Part shown: positions 23,034 to 33,690 of the stretch, piece after piece | Position numbering within the stretch: position 1 is the first letter of the stretch | Layout: each line of letters opens with the position of its first letter | Position numbers and translations under genes: made by a program | Source: Alitta virens | Lineage: Eukaryota; Annelida; Polychaeta; Phyllodocida; Nereididae | Assembly: GCA_932294295.1 (NCBI GenBank) | Contig: OW028582.1 | Span: forward strand, 39,034,204 to 39,098,203 | DNA: 64,000 bases | Direction: 5' to 3' | Notes under the pieces: generated by a model | Database searches by the model: none | Seen by the model: only the letters and a program-made list of their open reading frames with translations | What the model was told of the DNA's origin: nothing

Positions 23034-23522
23034 TTAAGAATTTCTCCCACAAATATAACAATAAGGTATTGAACATTCATCTGAATATGATTGGATCATT
23101 CGTTTTTTTATATAATTTTTATAACCTTCAGGTCTGTGTGTATAGATTTTATCTCTTATAATTAGGGACATATTATTGAAGATTTGTGGGTAACGGAAAC
23201 AGATACTTTGTCTTGCAAATTCATGCTTAATCAAGGGTGTTTGAAATGTAAAATGTTGCCTTGTTGGGTAAATTTTATTTTTAACTCTTAAGGATTGTAT
23301 AAGGTTCAGAAAGTACACTGGAAGGTTACTATTTTCAGCTCTGTAGCAGAACTTGAAGTCATGCAGCGCACATAGATCACTATATTTTAGTAGGTTTAAG
23401 GACTAAAAAAGCCCACTGGTGTGAGCATTGTGTTTGCTCCTTGTCATATTTCTAACCACTTTCTTTTGAAGTTTAAATACTTTTTGCCCTTTTCCCTCCC
23501 ATATAAATATACCATAGTTGAT
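23034..23522 (-). pseudogene. LINE B C-terminal fragment
   Basis: Minus-strand reading parallels the C-terminus of LINE C: HNAHTSGLF, LCALHDFKFCYRAEN, TPLIKHEFARQSICFRYPQ, KIYTHRPEGYKNYIKKR and a terminal CYICGRNS. One stop and a frame change are visible near 23400 and 23330. It continues logically from the LINE B piece at 25974-26284. Confidence 0.85.
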
Positions 23523-25973
23523 ATATGATTTTTTGCAGATTCATAAATAATAGTAATATTTTGAATAAACTTGATATCCGTGAAAATGCTAATCCAAATG
23601 ATAATTATGAAATCTTAAACAGTATACTTGGAGAAGGAATTGATAAATGTTTCCCTGTGAAGTTAGTAAGATACAACAAATACAAGAATAGAAAGACACC
23701 CTGGATCACTAAAGGCATAATAAAATCAATTAAATACAGAGATAATCTTTATACACAACTAAAAAAAACTGACATTACTTCATTAATATATCATACAAAA
23801 AAAGTAAATCTGCAAACATACAACCGTATACTAAAACAAAGCATAAGATATGCTAAAAAGTTTTATTATCAAAATTGCTTCATTAAATATAAGAATGATA
23901 TGAAACAAACGTGGTCAATCATTAATAGTATAATGAATAGAACCAAAAAGACCAAAGAATTTCCAAATTTTTTTCTGATAAATGAACATTATGTGTCTGA
24001 TCCTCATTTAATAGCTGAAGAATTTAATAAATATTTTATAAATGTTGGCCCTGAATTAGCTCAAAATGTCACTAGTATCAATAATATAAACTTCTCAGAT
24101 TTTATGAAACCAACTTGTAACTTTAAGTTTAGTTTTCGAAATATGACTCCTTTAATGATTAAAAAATTGATTGAGGACCTTAAATCCAAATCTAGCTCTG
24201 GAAAAGATAAAATATCCAATAAACTTCTAAAAAACATAAAAAAAGAAATAGCTGAGCCATTAACAATTATAATAAATCAGTCATTCAATGTAGGCATGTT
24301 CCCTAACTCTCTGAAAATTGCTAAAGTCACCCCAGTATTTAAAAAAAATGAAGATTATAAATTTGAAAATTACCGTCCTATATCAATATTACCAAGTATT
24401 TCAAAAGTTCTTGAAAAATGCATACATAAACAAATTTATCCATTTTTTAATGAAAATAAACTCTTCTTCTCCAGCCAGTATGGCTTTCGTCAAGGTCACT
24501 CAACTGAGTATGCTGCCTTTGAACTTATTGATAAAATTTTGTATGATCTTGATCAAGGTGAAACTCCTATTTCAGTATTTTTGGACTTGTCAAAGGCATT
24601 TGACACGTTAAATCATCAGATACTTATTGTTAAATTAAAATATTATGGCTTTGACCAAAATGCACTGAAATTAATGGAATGTTATTTGAATAACCGTTAT
24701 CAGTATGTTGATTTTAATGGAATCCATTCATCTTCTTTATTAATTACTACTGGGGTACCCCAAGGCTCCATTTTGGGACCATTACTCTTCATAATTTATA
24801 TGAATGACATAGCATATGCCAGTAATCTTTTTTATCCCATACTTTATGCCGACGATACTACTCTTACTGCAACACTAAAAACTTTTACAACCAATAACAA
24901 TACAACTGCTTCCAACATAAATTCAGAACTACACCAAATTTCTTTATGGCTTCAAGTCAATAAATTGTCATTAAATACAGAAAAAACTAAAGCAATATTA
25001 TTTCACATGCCTCAAAAGACCGTAGAATACCCTGATCTCTACATAAATCAAGTTAAAATAAAATTTGTTAAACAATTTAATTTTCTAGGTATTATGCTGG
25101 ACAGCTCTGTTAAACTCAAATCTCATGTTGATATAATATCAACAAAAATATCAAAAACAATTGGCATTATTAATAAACTAAAACATTCCCTTCCACTAGA
25201 CGCCCTTTTAAATATATATAATGCTCTGATTGTCCCACACTTGAATTATGGTGTTCTTTTATTTCAAAAACATTGTAATAGGTTATTTATTTTGCAAAAA
25301 AAGGCAATCCGAGCAGTGTCATGTTCAAAATATAATGCTCACACAAGTGGAATTTTTCAATCACTAAATATTTTAAAGGAACATGACATCTGTGCACTGC
25401 ATGGTTTAAAGTTCTGTTTCAAGCTGGAGAATGGGCTGTTGCCGGGCTACTTTCATCAATCAGGTATATTTACTAAAAATTCTTCTTTACATCAGTATCA
25501 AATTAGAAGGAATAATGATTATGTCATTCCCCTTATCAAACATGAATTTGCCAGGCTTGGTATCAGATTTAGAATTCCTCTTTTTTTTAATGAATTAGAT
25601 AATTGCTACAAGGACAAAATATATACACACTCATTAAATGGTTTGAAGGTTTATTTCAAAAAAAGAAAGATTTCGCTGTATATTAATGTATGCAATAATC
25701 AAACATGTTATATCTGTAATAATTGATAATGTTTTTCATATTGAGTTATAATCATTAATTATTAATCATTGAATTGAAGATAGCTGTTAATGTGTTTAGC
25801 AGGATGGATCCCCAAATGCTGTTCCCCTATCTCGGGTGGCACCCCTATAGCGACATTTCATGTCTTTGGGGTGTCTCCCCCCATTTACAAAATCCTTAAT
25901 ATGTATTGTTATGTATTTCTGCTTTTGTTTTTGGGTAAATAAACAGTATTCTGATTCTGATTCTGATTCTGAT
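23523..25973 (+). mobile_element. LINE C: 5'-truncated CR1-type LINE inserted in LINE B
   Basis: Begins just upstream of the RT domain, so the endonuclease is lost, as expected for 5'-truncated LINE insertion. Contains an undamaged RT ORF, a 220-bp 3' UTR, AATAAA at about 25937 and a terminal (ATTCTG)n tail at 25948-25973, the short-repeat tail type of CR1-group elements. The host sequence on both sides is LINE B. A clean target-site duplication could not be read. Confidence 0.85.
23525..25726 (+). CDS. LINE C reverse transcriptase ORF, intact but lacking endonuclease
   Basis: 733 open codons. Linker: NRKTPWITKGIIKSIKYRDN (about residues 55-75). RT blocks: SGKDKISNKLLKNI, KIAKVTPVFKKNEDYKFENY, RPISILPSISKVLEKCIHKQ, SSQYGFRQGHSTEYAAFELI, VFLDLSKAFDTLNHQIL, TGVPQGSILGPLLFIIYMND and the catalytic LYADDTTLTATL (about residue 440). 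Then LNFLGI-type NFLGIMLDSSVKLKSH and a C-terminal IPLIKHEFARLGIRF with CNNQTCYICNN. The annotated start is simply the first in-frame codon after the truncation. RT activity is possible, but retrotransposition is not without the endonuclease. Confidence 0.85.
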   Translation: MIFCRFINNSNILNKLDIRENANPNDNYEILNSILGEGIDKCFPVKLVRYNKYKNRKTPWITKGIIKSIKYRDNLYTQLKKTDITSLIYHTKKVNLQTYNRILKQSIRYAKKFYYQNCFIKYKNDMKQTWSIINSIMNRTKKTKEFPNFFLINEHYVSDPHLIAEEFNKYFINVGPELAQNVTSINNINFSDFMKPTCNFKFSFRNMTPLMIKKLIEDLKSKSSSGKDKISNKLLKNIKKEIAEPLTIIINQSFNVGMFPNSLKIAKVTPVFKKNEDYKFENYRPISILPSISKVLEKCIHKQIYPFFNENKLFFSSQYGFRQGHSTEYAAFELIDKILYDLDQGETPISVFLDLSKAFDTLNHQILIVKLKYYGFDQNALKLMECYLNNRYQYVDFNGIHSSSLLITTGVPQGSILGPLLFIIYMNDIAYASNLFYPILYADDTTLTATLKTFTTNNNTTASNINSELHQISLWLQVNKLSLNTEKTKAILFHMPQKTVEYPDLYINQVKIKFVKQFNFLGIMLDSSVKLKSHVDIISTKISKTIGIINKLKHSLPLDALLNIYNALIVPHLNYGVLLFQKHCNRLFILQKKAIRAVSCSKYNAHTSGIFQSLNILKEHDICALHGLKFCFKLENGLLPGYFHQSGIFTKNSSLHQYQIRRNNDYVIPLIKHEFARLGIRFRIPLFFNELDNCYKDKIYTHSLNGLKVYFKKRKISLYINVCNNQTCYICNN

Positions 25974-26284
25974 AAAACTAGTGAATTATAAATATTAATA
26001 AGTGCATTTAGCGGGATTGTATCTTTTAATTTGTTTATAATGCCAGCAGTTTTACTTTTTTTTTTTTCAAACAATGTCAACATGGTGTCCCCAATTTAAT
26101 TTGGAATCTAGTACTATGCAAAGAAAATTGAAACACTCAACAAATTCAATTTTAATGTCATCTATGAAAATATCAGGATACTGGACCATTCTCTGTGCAG
26201 TGTGGAATAGCATGGCTTTTGTCTTCGTGCTATTCAAAGACAGTTTATTTAGCTTCAGTCAGTCACTGACTTTATTTAGTTCAT
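25974..26284 (-). pseudogene. LINE B post-RT fragment between the two nested LINEs
   Basis: Minus-strand reading gives LKLNKLSLNSTKTKAMLFH, RMVQYPDIFIDDIKIEFVEC and KTAGIINKLKDTIPLNALIN, equivalent to LINE C residues about 480-570. One stop (about 26265) and a frameshift in an A-run near 26055 are present. It is bounded by the LINE C tail on the left and by the LINE A target-site duplication on the right. Confidence 0.8.
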
Positions 26285-26291
26285 TATTAAT

Positions 26292-26747
26292 GCCCGCGGA
26301 GTAGCACAGGGCCTAAATGACAGAGGTCTAGACGCCTGCGGTTTCACTCTGCCAGGTGGAACCATCTCTCATGTCACGTCCCGTCTCCGACATGTGAGGT
26401 CCCCTACAGACTACCTCCTTCTCATGGCTGGGGATATTGAAGCTTCGGACGGCCTTCCCGCAGAATCAATCTGCGCTCGCTATGAGCATATGCTCAAGGA
26501 AGCTCGCCAACTCTTTCCTTGGACTCGAGTCATGCTCTCCGGCCTCCCACAGACTGGTAGCAACCACCGTCAAGACACCACACGGAAAGTGAACAGTTAC
26601 CTTGAGGCAGTTGCTCGTGACGAAAGGCTGGTAGAGTATGTCTCCAACGCTCGAGCAAAGCTACGAGATCACATCCACCTCAGTCGCACAGCCAGAGAGA
26701 GACTCTGCTTTAATGTGTCTTGTGCTGTCAAGAAGGTTTTTACGTAA
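26292..26747 (+). CDS. LINE A ORF1, SGNH esterase-like C-terminal part
   Basis: Open from the first base of the element to the stop at 26745-26747 (151 codons), so the true start is missing. The sequence resembles the SGNH-hydrolase domain found in ORF1 of some CR1-group LINEs: YLLLMAGDIEASDGL (block III position, although the usual GxND is degenerate), TRVMLSGLPQTGSN and RDHIHLSRTARERL (Asp-x-x-His block V). The nucleophile Ser block would lie upstream and is lost. Such domains are thought to bind membranes or lipids in retrotransposition. The next ORF begins 32 bp downstream. Confidence 0.6.
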   Translation, partial: ARGVAQGLNDRGLDACGFTLPGGTISHVTSRLRHVRSPTDYLLLMAGDIEASDGLPAESICARYEHMLKEARQLFPWTRVMLSGLPQTGSNHRQDTTRKVNSYLEAVARDERLVEYVSNARAKLRDHIHLSRTARERLCFNVSCAVKKVFT

Positions 26748-26779
26748 ATAGGTTCCAGCTGCAATTGCCTCCTGTAAAT

Positions 26780-29700
26780 ATGACTATTTCAAACTCAATG
26801 GCAATGTATGACTGTAATATTTTTATGCCATCTGATTTTAGTAATGTTGAACCTGTGATAGATCTTTTCGTTGATGACTGTGTGGATGTGGGGGATGGTT
26901 CTGACATTAATACTAAGATTGTTGTAGATACAATTACACACTCAGACATAAACTTAATTCATGATATGACTCAAATGTTCAATGAAAAATCTAGATTTTG
27001 GAACAGTAACAAAGGCTCAAATGATAATTTTCTCAAAATAATTTCATGGAACATTCAGGGCATTGGTCAAAAATTAGAGTTAGAGGAGATTAGAAATATG
27101 TTTACCTGTTATGATGTCATCTTCCTGTATGAAACCATGAAATCAGATACCTTTGACCCACAAATGGAAGGGTACCACTACTTCCATTATGAAAGAAAGT
27201 ACAGACACCCTAGAGCTAGGAGGCCATCTGGCGGCATAGCCGTATTGATTAAGTCAGATATTTTTGAGTCAAAAGCTGTAGCTATCGAAAAAGCAAGTGA
27301 ACATGCTATATGGCTGAAAATTAGGGGATCAACTCATGAAATTATTATTGGTGGTGCCTATATTCCCCCTGAGGGTAGCATGATCTATTTGAATAGTAGA
27401 TATGGAAAGGATGTGCTGAATGAATTGAGGGAGGATCTTGCATGTTTTCTAGATAGAACACCCTTTGTTTCTATTTGTGGTGATTTTAATAGCCGGACAG
27501 GTGATATGAATGATTTTGAAGAACCTGTAAATGGAAAAAATTCTTCTCTCATCTCTGACTTAGGCACTGTATCTCGTGTTGCAACTACAATGCAACACAA
27601 ATGGTCCCTTAAGCACAGACTGTGTAGAGATAAGAAGGTAAACGCCTTTGGAAAGGATCTCATTAACTTATGTAGGGCAAGCAGTATTAGAATAATGAAT
27701 GGATTCTTTGATGAAAGTATAACCAATCGATTTACCTGTCATACTCCTATGGGACAAAGTGTTGTTGACTATTTGCTTTGTAGTGAACCAGCGTATAATT
27801 GCCTTCATGAGTTTGTTGTAAATGATAAGCTTACTGAGTCTGACCATACACCACTTAGCTTTTCTTTTAACTTTCCCAAAGTACCAAAAATAAATAAACA
27901 GACTAAAAATAGTCGGCAGACCAGAACATTCAAGTATGTATTTGACAAGAGTAAAACTGAAGAATACCTCTCTAATTTTGACAATGAAAATGCCAAGAAC
28001 ACACTGTATAAGCTATGCTGTGATATTGAGTCAGACTATGATACAGATGTGGTCATAGATACTGTATACCAATACTTAACTGATAGAATACGGCCAACGT
28101 TTGAGAAAAAGAAATCTAAATCTGCAAAAAGCACTTTTCCTACTAATAAATGGTTTGATAGTGAGTGTAAAAATCTCAGAAAATCTTTGAATGACTTTGC
28201 TAAACAGAATGATTTAGCCCTGGATCAAAATAAAATGCAATATGGTATTATGCACAGATATTACAAACGAGTAACTCAAAAGAAAAAAAGAAAATTTCAA
28301 GGAAATAATAGAAAGGAAATGCAAACTCTCATGGGTAAAAATCAAGCAGATTGCTGGAAGTATTGGAATAAATTAAAATCTGTTGGAAAAATCCAAGTTA
28401 ACTGCCCAGACTTAGATACCTTTCATAACTACTTTAAACAACAATCGCTTCCACCAGAGCGTGACTATTTTGACACTGAAAATATGGCACACATAGTTAA
28501 TGCTGTGCAAAATTCCGGTTATAGCTGCAGTAGTGAACTATCTACTCATATTTGTGATAATGTAATAACTGAAGAAGAGGTCGCCCTGCATTTCAGGAGA
28601 CTCAAAAATAATAAAGCGGCTGGCATTGATGGGATACCCGCAGAATTCTATAAATATGCTGGTGAAAATCTTATAACACCATTTTGTGCTGTATTCAACC
28701 ACATTTTTGATAAAGGTGAATACCCATCTCAGTGGTCAGAAGGGCTTATTAATGCTTTACATAAAAAAGGTAACCGCACAGATCCTGATAACTATAGAAA
28801 AATAACTGTAAATGTAGTAATGGGTAAGATTTTTGACTCAATCCTAAATAGCAGATTATACTTTAAAAATGAGGCTCTAAATCTTGATGATCCTTGTCAG
28901 TTTGGGTTCACCCCTGGGTCAAGCACTACTGACTGTGTCTTTGTTCTTGACACAGTTATAAGTTACCAACAAGCAATGCGAAAACCTGTATACTTGTGCT
29001 TTGTTGATTTTACTAAAGCATTCGATTACATTAATAGAAATGCTTTGTACTACAAATTGATGCAGCAGAATATTGGTGACAAAATGCTCAAGGTTATCAT
29101 TAGTATGTATGATAAGGCAAAAGCAAGAGTAAACCAAGGTGGTAATACCGGTGGTTCTATTGACAGCAAATGTGGGGTATTACAAGGTGGAATCCTCAGC
29201 CCAAAATTATTCAATGAATTTATGTCAGATCTACCCGATCATCTTGAAAAATCAGATGGAATAACATTAGGTGATTTTACTCTTACACATATATTGTATG
29301 CCGATGACATCGCACTTGTAGCTGATTCTCCTAATTGCATGCAAAATAGTATAAATTCACTTCATAATTACTGTAAAAAATGGCACCTTATTGTAAATGT
29401 TAGTAAAACCAAAGTGATGCAGATTGGTAACAAAGCAATAAGCACCTTCTTCTGTAATGGGGAAAAACTAGTAAATGTTGACAGCTTCAAATATCTTGGC
29501 CATATGCTTACTAATAAGCGTAGAATACATAGCAAGATGACGGAATACCTCTCAACACAAGCTCATAAAGCGCTCTTTGCACTGCAAGGTGATTCAAAAC
29601 AAGCATTAGGAAAAATCGATCCCATGCTATCTCTTCGAATGTTTGATACCTATATTTTACCTATCCTGGAGTACAATAGTGAAATATGGACAAGTGAAAA

Positions 29701-30505
29701 ATCTATGCCTGAATTAGAAAATTTGCAACTTGCATATCTTAAAAACATATTAGGAGTTAGAAAACAAACACCATCTTTAGCAGTCTATGGTGAAACAGGT
29801 AGATTCCCATTGCATGTCAGACAGAAAATTAGAATGGTGAATTACTGGATAAGATTGGAAAGAGCACCTGATGACAGTTTACTTAAGAAATGTTTAAATT
29901 TTCAGAAGGAAATTTATGTGAATGCAGTAAATGGAAATAACTGGTTCAGTAAAGTGTGTCATGTATTAAATAACTGCAACATTGAATATGATATTAGTAA
30001 CCTCAGAAACTTTGACATTGATAATATCTCTAACACAGTGAAACTAAGACTCTATGAAGCCGAACATGAGCGACTTATAAATGCAATAAATGACAGTTCA
30101 CAACAACCAAAACTTAGGACATATAAACTATTTAAAACTGATTGTAGAATAGAACCTTATCTTGAATTGCAACAAATTCGCAAAGTGTTAACTAAAATAG
30201 CTAGATTTAGGACAAGTTCACATAGCCTGAAGATTGAAACAGGTCGACACCATAAACCAATAATTCCTGCTCCAAATAGAATATGTGAAAAGTGTACGTT
30301 AAACTTTGTAGAAGACGAAATTCACTGTTTGATTGTCTGTCCTGGTAATGAGCAACACCGTGTTAACCTTTTTTTGAATGCAACTAAATTTATTAACAAC
30401 TTCTTGTCTCTAGATGATATAACTAAGTTTACAGCAATAATGACAAACAAGGAACCTGAGTTATTAATTAGTTTAGGAAAGTTTCTCCTTCAAGCTGATG
30501 TGTAG
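26780..30505 (+). CDS. LINE A ORF2, intact endonuclease-reverse transcriptase
   Basis: 1,241 codons from the first ATG (MTISNSMAMYD). AP endonuclease: LKIISWNIQGIGQKL (about residue 85), RRPSGGIAVLIKSD, IIIGGAYIPPEGS, FVSICGDFNSRTGDM and LTESDHTPLSFSF. RT: KAAGIDGIPAEFYKYAGEN, NYRKITVNVVMGKIFDSILN, QFGFTPGSSTTDCVFVLDT, LCFVDFTKAFDYINRN, GVLQGGILSPKLFNEFMSD and catalytic ILYADDIALVADS (about residue 840). The C-terminal zinc motif is CEKC-x9-H-x4-C (about residue 1172). The enzyme nicks target DNA and reverse-transcribes the element RNA there. No stops or frameshifts over 3.7 kb, so this copy is young and perhaps still able to act in trans. Confidence 0.92.
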   Translation: MTISNSMAMYDCNIFMPSDFSNVEPVIDLFVDDCVDVGDGSDINTKIVVDTITHSDINLIHDMTQMFNEKSRFWNSNKGSNDNFLKIISWNIQGIGQKLELEEIRNMFTCYDVIFLYETMKSDTFDPQMEGYHYFHYERKYRHPRARRPSGGIAVLIKSDIFESKAVAIEKASEHAIWLKIRGSTHEIIIGGAYIPPEGSMIYLNSRYGKDVLNELREDLACFLDRTPFVSICGDFNSRTGDMNDFEEPVNGKNSSLISDLGTVSRVATTMQHKWSLKHRLCRDKKVNAFGKDLINLCRASSIRIMNGFFDESITNRFTCHTPMGQSVVDYLLCSEPAYNCLHEFVVNDKLTESDHTPLSFSFNFPKVPKINKQTKNSRQTRTFKYVFDKSKTEEYLSNFDNENAKNTLYKLCCDIESDYDTDVVIDTVYQYLTDRIRPTFEKKKSKSAKSTFPTNKWFDSECKNLRKSLNDFAKQNDLALDQNKMQYGIMHRYYKRVTQKKKRKFQGNNRKEMQTLMGKNQADCWKYWNKLKSVGKIQVNCPDLDTFHNYFKQQSLPPERDYFDTENMAHIVNAVQNSGYSCSSELSTHICDNVITEEEVALHFRRLKNNKAAGIDGIPAEFYKYAGENLITPFCAVFNHIFDKGEYPSQWSEGLINALHKKGNRTDPDNYRKITVNVVMGKIFDSILNSRLYFKNEALNLDDPCQFGFTPGSSTTDCVFVLDTVISYQQAMRKPVYLCFVDFTKAFDYINRNALYYKLMQQNIGDKMLKVIISMYDKAKARVNQGGNTGGSIDSKCGVLQGGILSPKLFNEFMSDLPDHLEKSDGITLGDFTLTHILYADDIALVADSPNCMQNSINSLHNYCKKWHLIVNVSKTKVMQIGNKAISTFFCNGEKLVNVDSFKYLGHMLTNKRRIHSKMTEYLSTQAHKALFALQGDSKQALGKIDPMLSLRMFDTYILPILEYNSEIWTSEKSMPELENLQLAYLKNILGVRKQTPSLAVYGETGRFPLHVRQKIRMVNYWIRLERAPDDSLLKKCLNFQKEIYVNAVNGNNWFSKVCHVLNNCNIEYDISNLRNFDIDNISNTVKLRLYEAEHERLINAINDSSQQPKLRTYKLFKTDCRIEPYLELQQIRKVLTKIARFRTSSHSLKIETGRHHKPIIPAPNRICEKCTLNFVEDEIHCLIVCPGNEQHRVNLFLNATKFINNFLSLDDITKFTAIMTNKEPELLISLGKFLLQADV

Positions 30506-30804
30506 AGAAAACCATCTCCTGTATCCACACAGTTATTAATTTAGTTTATTAGTTTATTAGTTATGATGTGCTTGTCATGTTTTGGACTTTGAGAGTGAAA
30601 TGTTTTTATTAGCGGCTTGTATTTTTTTCTATTGTGTATGTGGATTTTAAACACGTATTATAAGTTAACTTGGTGGCTGGAACCTTGATTATTGAAATTT
30701 TATTGCTTTCTGTACTTACATTAATGTCTCTTTCATGTTATCTTTTAACTGAATGACATATGTATCATTTATGATATTTTACATGTCAATAAAATCTATA
30801 TATA

Positions 30805-32990
30805 TATTAATATTATATTCTGGATTGTCATTTCCAAATAAGTTAAGTGTGGCTGTTAATGTTGTGTCATCGGCATAGATGATAGGATAAAAGCAGTCTG
30901 TGGCACTGACCAGATCATTCATATAAATGATAAAGAGAAGGAGACCTAATATTGACCCCTGGGGGATGCCTACTTCTAGTGGTAATAGCTCAGAAGATAG
31001 TTCATATAGTTCAACATATTGTAGTCTGTTTGAAAGATAGCTTTTAAGTAGATTTAAAGATTTGTTATGGAAACCATAATATTCTAATTTATGTAGTAAT
31101 ATCTCATGGTCAAGTGTGTCAAAGGCCTTTGACAAGTCTAAGTAAATATATTTGTGGGAATTAGATTTTTGTCCATGTCAGTGATGATTCTTTCTACTAA
31201 CTCAAGTAATGCTAATTCAGTTGAATGAGACGATCGGAAACCATATTGGCTGACGAAAAAATGTTGTGATTTTACTAATTGTTCATTAATCTGATGATGC
31301 ATAAGTTTCTCAAAGACCTTTGACACACTTGGCAATATCGAGTTGCGGCGACAATTTTCAAACTTGAAATTTTCAATTTTTTTATACATTGGAATAACTT
31401 TTGCGACCTTTAGTCTATCTGGAAATATACCGGTATCGACACATTGGTTAAATATTAACATAAGTATGCTAGTTCATATTTGAAATGTTTCAATAATTTA
31501 CTCGATAATCTGTCAATGCCACAGCTGCTTTTAAGCCATCTATAGTTTTGATGATATCATCTTCATTTATGGGACTAAAATCAAAATTGACACAAACAGA
31601 GTTCTTTAAGTAGTCTTTGAATGACTTGTTATTTGGGGTTCTGATTTTTTCAGCAAGCTTTGGTCCTATTTTAACAAAGTATTTATTAATTCATGAGCTA
31701 TAGTATTTTGGTCAGTTTCTAAGTTATCATTAATTTAGAATTGTTTAGGAAAATTAGTACGTTTTTTCTTTTTGTTTATTATATCATTAATAGAGTTCCA
31801 TGTTTTCTTCATGTCACTTTTATAATTGTCGAAGCAGTTTACATAGAAAGATTTTTTAGCGATACAAATACTTTGTTTGAGAATTTCATTGTACGTTTTT
31901 AGGTTTTCCTGAAGTGTTGTATACTGTGGGCTTTGCGCTGATGTAGACTTACATTTTCTATATAATTATCCCGAAATGAAATTGAGCGTAAAATACCATT
32001 AGTTATCCAATCATTCTGTTTATGTTTGTACTTATTGAATTTTGCAGGGCGAAGAGTTTCGTTAAGATTATTATAGCTGTGGTTGGAGTCTGTATCCAGT
32101 ATGTTACAATTTGTTAACTATTTCCGGTTTCTTGAGGTCATTTTTAAATTCATTTATTGAACTGGCACGTGTATGGAAAACTTTAACTCGTCTTTTTCTT
32201 CACATGAGAACAAGTAATCTAGTGACAGAAAATATGGTCAGATATATTACTAATTAGTATTCCAGAGTTAGTTTTTGAAAATTTGTCAGCCAGTTTTATG
32301 AAGAAATTGTCAATTAATGTACCTTTACGGTGGGTCAATCTTGTTGGCAGAGTGATTTTGGGTATATAACTATGTGATAGCAGGTTATCTAGAAAATCAC
32401 AGATGCGGAAATTTTCTTTGTATTTGAGGAGATCGATATTAAAATCACCAGTGATTACTACATGTTTAAAACTTTGCATATTATCTAAGAATTGAGTAAA
32501 CTCATTTCTAAAGGTATCCATGTTTTGAACCATGTGTCTGGGCAGTCTATATATATTCCCAATAATAAGTTTCTGTCTGTCAATGACAGGAGAAACTAAT
32601 TCACTTTCTAGGCTGATTTCAACAAACAGCCCATCCCATAGTAGAGATTCAATACTCATAGGTAAGACCTTATACTGATAACTTTCATGGAGGTAAATTG
32701 CTACTCCACCATGTGCGCTGCATGACTTACCTCTTGATATGAAATTTTAACCTTCAAGATGTAGTAAAGAGAGATTGCTTTCATTTGACAGCCAAGTTTC
32801 TTGTAAACATATGGCTGAAATTACACAATTATTTTCATTTAAGCTTTTAATATAGCACTTAATATATTCAAATTTAGCCTGAAATGATTGGCAGTTTAGA
32901 CTTAGTATATTGAAGGAATGCTGTTTTGTTTTTAAAACTTCAGATAAACTGTACATATAATGGGAATCTGCCAGTCTCACCATACACAGC
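30805..32990 (-). pseudogene. LINE B endonuclease to mid-RT
   Basis: Minus-strand pieces from the 5' side: NILSLNCQSFQAKFEYIKCY and CLQETWLSNESNLSLLHLEG (32983-32747), LIIGNIYRLPRHM, VVITGDFNIDLLKY and LISNISDHI (32659-32219). RT follows: RLKVAKVIPMYKKIENFKFE, SQYGFRSSHSTELALLEL (31461-31138), then MSKAFDTLDHEILLHKLEYY, GIPQGSILGLLLFIIYMNDL and IIYADDTTLTATL (31135-30840). Frames change repeatedly and stops occur at about 32745 and 31500-32200, so it is dead. Interrupted at 30805 by LINE A and truncated at about 32990. Confidence 0.85.
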
Positions 32991-33093
32991 TGTCTGTTTC
33001 CTAACTCCTAACAAATTTTTTTAGGTATCCTAATTGTACTTTCTTTTAGTTCATTTACAGGTGTGTTACTGGACCATATTCAAATTTCACAAT

Positions 33094-33425
33094 TTACACA
33101 AGAATTGGTAAAATAAATGTGTAAAACATTTTTAGGGCAAGTTTAGGAGTAATATGTCCTAGTGTCTGCTTGGTGTCATTTTGCAAAGCAAAAAGTGCTT
33201 TTTGTGCTTGTATAACAAATAAGCAGAATTTCTTTTTATACAAGTTACGTTTGTTTGTTAACACATGGCCAAGATGTTTTAAGGAATCAACAATCTCAAT
33301 TTCTTGGGTATCGTAGAAAATTTGATTTTTGTCTGTTATTGCCAAATTTCATTATTTTAGTTTTTCCTACATTCACAATTAAATGCCACATTTTGTAGAA
33401 TTCATGGAGAGAATTTATGCTGCTT
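33094..33425 (-). mobile_element. LINE A-family fragment
   Basis: Minus-strand reading: SINSLHEFYKMWHLIVNVGK (about 33425-33360), then KHLGHVLTNKRN and FALQNDTKQTLGHITPKLAL to ILPILV, the region just after the RT YADD in LINE A ORF2 (about residues 870-980). Both ends are truncated. It is followed by a GATT/GATA microsatellite. Confidence 0.85.
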
Positions 33426-33429
33426 TGGA

Positions 33430-33690
33430 GTGATGTGATTGATTGTTAGATTGATTGATTGATTAATAGTTTGATTGATTGATAGTTAGTTTGATTGATT
33501 GATAGTTAGATTGATTGATTGATTGATAGTTAGATTGACTGATTGATAGATTGATAGATATATAGATTGATTGATTGATAGTTCGATTGATTGATTGATA
33601 GTTGATTGATTGATAGTTAGATTTGATTGATAGTTAGATTGATTGATAGTTAGACTGATTGATTGATAGTTAGATTGCTAATTGATTGGT
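33430..33690. repeat. (GATT)n / GATAGTTA compound microsatellite
   Basis: About 260 bp of GATTGATTGATAGTTAGATT-type units with drift. No gene. Non-coding AT-rich sequence continues to 34125. Confidence 0.9.

Larger units (their letters stand above)
26292..30804 (+). mobile_element. LINE A: young non-LTR retrotransposon, TSD TATTAAT
   Basis: 4,513 bp inserted in LINE B. The 7-bp target-site duplication TATTAAT lies at 26285-26291 and 30805-30811. The element starts inside ORF1, which is open from its first base, so it is slightly 5'-truncated. ORF2 is intact. The 3' end is TCAATAAAATCTATATATATA. Fragments of the same family occur at 14402 (+) and 33094 (-), so the family has been active here repeatedly. 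Confidence 0.9.
23034..32990 (-). mobile_element. LINE B: minus-strand CR1-type LINE carrying two nested LINEs
   Basis: Three minus-strand pieces are collinear parts of one element: 32990-30805 (endonuclease to YADD), 26284-25974 (post-RT, SLNSTKTKAMLFH and VLDSKLNWGHHVDIV), and 23522-23034 (C-terminus, INYGIFIW to CYICGRNS). They are separated by plus-strand LINE A (26292-30804) and LINE C (about 23523-25973). At the C junction the frame would run INIYNSLV into INYGIFIW, matching LINE C's own NIYNALIVPHLNYG. B and C are the same family; B is older and carries more stops. Confidence 0.85.

Noticed and set aside
25796..26083. 95-codon minus-strand frame with a SESESE stretch
   Set aside because: It joins LINE B sequence to the complement of the LINE C (ATTCTG)n tail and 3' UTR; not a gene.
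33430..33690. CRISPR-like regular array
   Set aside because: Simple GATT/GATA microsatellite without distinct spacers, in an animal genome.
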